Shown here piece after piece: positions 6,173 to 7,594 of a stretch of 7,594 bases of DNA; within the stretch, counting starts at the first letter, position 1; every line of letters starts with the position of its first letter. A program made the translations under genes and the position numbers. Source of the stretch: Candidatus Omnitrophota bacterium (lineage in GTDB: Bacteria; Omnitrophota; Gorgyraeia; 1-14-0-20-64-10; JACQQZ01); the NCBI GenBank assembly GCA_016206755.1, contig JACQQZ010000039.1, positions 1 through 7,594 on the forward strand. Reading direction: 5' to 3'. The notes beneath the pieces were generated by a model. The model was not told the DNA's origin. It did not search any database and saw nothing but the letters and a program-made list of their open reading frames with translations.

Positions 6173-6192
6173 CGGGCAGAACCTCCTGCCCG
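6173..6192 (-). repeat. Inverted repeat abutting the yebC start codon
   Basis: CGGGCAG (6192-6186) and CTGCCCG (6179-6173) are perfect 7-base inverted repeats around the 6-base loop GAGGTT, ending directly before the ATG. If transcribed whole it forms a G+C-rich hairpin holding most of the ribosome binding site in the loop. The predicted +1 lies around 6187-6189, so transcripts from the nearby promoter may lack most of the left arm; then the repeat would matter only as DNA or in read-through RNA from the upstream gene. Confidence 0.6.
6182..6187 (-). promoter_or_regulatory. Ribosome binding site of yebC (AGGAGG)
   Basis: AGGAGG on the minus strand, 9 bases before the ATG at 6172. It is the strongest Shine-Dalgarno in the window and settles the yebC start. 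It lies within the inverted repeat 6173-6192: its first two bases are in the stem and the rest in the loop. Confidence 0.85.
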
Positions 6193-6194
6193 CT

Positions 6195-6223
6195 ATCCTA
6201 CCCTCGTCGAGAAAACCTGTCAA
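6195..6223 (-). promoter_or_regulatory. Predicted sigma70-type promoter for the yebC-ruvCAB operon
   Basis: On the minus strand a perfect -35 box TTGACA (6223-6218) is followed by an exact 17-base spacer and the -10 box TAGGAT (6200-6195), which matches TATAAT at 4 of 6 bases including the key A2 and T6. Transcription would start near 6187-6189, giving a leader of only about 15-17 bases that begins almost at the ribosome binding site. It lies in the only gene-free gap of useful size, between the sensor gene stop (6242) and yebC. Confidence 0.7.
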
Positions 6224-6271
6224 GCCGGAGGGAGAAAGGGCTTAGGCCGCTTGAGCGCCGCCGGAGGGAGA
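6224..6271. repeat. 12-base direct repeat flanking the sensor gene stop
   Basis: GCCGGAGGGAGA occurs at 6224-6235 and again at 6260-6271, exact over 12 bases with 24 bases between. One copy is in the last codons of the PAS sensor gene, the other lies beside the -35 box of yebC. It could be a duplication scar, a protein-binding pair or chance. Confidence 0.5.
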
Positions 6272-7594
6272 GGGACGGGAAGATCTGAGGGCTGCTTGCG
6301 TGGCTTCCAACTCTGCGATGGCGGCTTTCAAAAGCGACTGGGCGCGTTTTTGCTGGGTGACTTCTTCCATCGCCAGAAGGATCATCTCCGTTTGCCGGTC
6401 GCGCCGAATCAGTCTTCGAGCGCTGAGCAGGAAAGTTTTGGCGCCCTCCGGAAATTCGTAGTCCAACTCGATGTCTTCAAAGAGCCGGTCGGTAGGGAGC
6501 AGCTTGAACATCCCGCGCAGGGTCGAGAGATTGCTCCATTGTCCTGGTCCGATTTCATGGATGTATCGCTGATGGCTTTTTTCGGGGGTCGTCGAGAACG
6601 TTTGATAAAAAGCCCTATTGGCGGAGCGGATTTTGAGGTTGCTGTCGAGAACAACCAGCGATTCGCGCACTGTGTCAATGATGTTTTCCGCGTAGTTTGC
6701 GGATTCCCGCAAAGCCGCCTGGGCCCGCTTGCGCTCAGACACGTCCCGGGCCATGCAGACCATTCCGATCGGCTGTCCGGCCGCATCCGGAAGAACAGAA
6801 CAATACAGCTCCAAATACAATTCCCGGCCTTTCTGATTGGCCGCATGAATCTCTTGATGCTGCGGCGCGGGGCTCCTTAAAAACCGCGCCAGCATCGTTT
6901 CCGTGAATACAGGAGGGTCGAGCAACCGAACGGGCTGGCCAATCAGATCATGCAGCGGGTGGTCGAACAATTCGGCGGCGGCAGGGTTGGCAACACGGAT
7001 CACGCCCTCGCAGTCGATGATCAGGACGGCATCCCTCATGGTGCTGATCATCTGCCGCGCCGCCAAGGAAGGCGTGATGTCGACCAGGCGATATTTCCAA
7101 ATGGCGCGCGCGGCGATCATCAAGAAAAGTGAGATAAAAATGTAGCCCAATGGGTAAACCGGGACACCGTAGGCCGGCAAGTAATCAATCGATCCGGAAA
7201 AAGCCACGCCGAATGCGATGCAGAGGATCCTAAAACGGCGCTTGGCCGCCGCCGAGCTGGCGTGCGTGTATTCCTGCCAGAATAAACTCATGCTCGCTGC
7301 AGCCAGACCTACAAAACCGGCAAGAAACGGCAAGCTCAGCGCTCCGTACCGGGCATACCAACCCCACGAATAATGGTAAGTCCCGGCCACGAAGCGATTC
7401 GTAAGGACAATGCAGAGGGCAAACAAGGCAGAGCCGAGCAGGGCAGCCGTCAGCGCCCAACGCATTTTTTTCAACCGCTGACACACGGCCAATGTAAACG
7501 CAAATACAAGTGTCGGAATGAAAGCAACTGCGACGTTTGCAAGCTTAATCCAAATTAAAGCAACCTGTTCCTGCCGTGAAGAGTAAACCGCGGC
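6242..7594 (-). CDS. Membrane PAS-PAS sensor protein without a visible output domain, partial (N-terminus beyond right edge)
   Basis: The frame is open to the right edge, giving 450 visible residues; the TTG at 7492 could start a shorter form, but the sequence before it is hydrophobic and looks like part of the same protein. About five membrane helices are seen (roughly 11-37, 45-64, 84-106, 122-142, 144-166), resembling the N-terminal multi-helix sensor region of some histidine kinases. Two PAS domains follow: PAS1 (about 182-288; DAVLIIDCEGVIRVANPAAAELF ... MVCMARDVSERKRAQ) and PAS2 (about 299-416; ESLVVLDSNLKIRSANRAFYQTF split here by numbering 312-334 ... LLAMEEVTQQKRAQ), the latter like PAS domains of hybrid chemotaxis-type kinases. 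A short coiled coil and a Ser/Pro/Gly tail end the protein at TAA 6242. No HisKA or HATPase domain, GGDEF or other output follows, and the yebC promoter comes directly after. It may signal through a partner or be a truncated kinase. Ligand unknown. Confidence 0.82.
   Translation of the reverse strand, partial: AAVYSSRQEQVALIWIKLANVAVAFIPTLVFAFTLAVCQRLKKMRWALTAALLGSALFALCIVLTNRFVAGTYHYSWGWYARYGALSLPFLAGFVGLAAASMSLFWQEYTHASSAAAKRRFRILCIAFGVAFSGSIDYLPAYGVPVYPLGYIFISLFLMIAARAIWKYRLVDITPSLAARQMISTMRDAVLIIDCEGVIRVANPAAAELFDHPLHDLIGQPVRLLDPPVFTETMLARFLRSPAPQHQEIHAANQKGRELYLELYCSVLPDAAGQPIGMVCMARDVSERKRAQAALRESANYAENIIDTVRESLVVLDSNLKIRSANRAFYQTFSTTPEKSHQRYIHEIGPGQWSNLSTLRGMFKLLPTDRLFEDIELDYEFPEGAKTFLLSARRLIRRDRQTEMILLAMEEVTQQKRAQSLLKAAIAELEATQAALRSSRPSPSGGAQAA

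Noticed and set aside
1..7594. CRISPR array, tRNA, rRNA or transposase gene
   Set aside because: No regularly spaced repeats, cloverleaf-like sequence, rRNA motif or transposase motif was seen on either strand.

Overview
This window is a compact bacterial housekeeping cluster. Every gene I can support lies on the minus strand, so transcription runs from high to low coordinates. The order is: a membrane PAS sensor protein (cut by the right edge), then yebC, ruvC, ruvA, ruvB, a small DUF2905 membrane protein, a SpoIID/LytB-family protein, queA and tgt (cut by the left edge). From yebC onward the genes are packed with overlaps or gaps of at most 17 bases, so they probably form one operon. A good sigma70-type promoter (TTGACA, 17-base spacer, TAGGAT) sits just upstream of yebC. 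No tRNA, rRNA, CRISPR array or insertion-sequence transposase is visible, and no stretch longer than 70 bases lacks a gene.

The organism looks like a Gram-negative, probably anaerobic or uncultivated lineage that uses the standard code (TGA is a stop). A SpoIID-family protein and DUF2905 between ruvB and queA-tgt, with no sporulation genes, together with a type IV pilin-like segment, fits groups such as Omnitrophota or former Deltaproteobacteria. This placement is inference from gene order and is weak.

The genes fall into functional blocks. RuvC, RuvA and RuvB resolve Holliday junctions in recombination and repair. YebC is a ribosome-associated or regulatory protein often encoded beside ruvC. 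The SpoIID protein is exported and probably cuts or remodels peptidoglycan, and DUF2905 is a two-helix membrane protein. Tgt and QueA carry out successive steps of queuosine tRNA modification.

Two things stand out. First, the ruvA frame does not stop where RuvA should end. It runs into a textbook type IV prepilin N-terminus (RRG/FTLIELL motif, hydrophobic helix) of about 57 mature residues, and the ruvB start lies inside that tail. Second, queA contains a 162-base insertion whose ends are 33-base perfect inverted repeats. The insertion is a multiple of three and stays open, adding 54 residues in a loop. It looks like a palindromic mobile element that has invaded a coding gene. Smaller oddities are a tandem GGGGACTGT repeat that adds GTVPTVP to Tgt, an inverted repeat that overlaps the yebC start region and contains its ribosome binding site, and a sensor protein that stops where a kinase domain would be expected.
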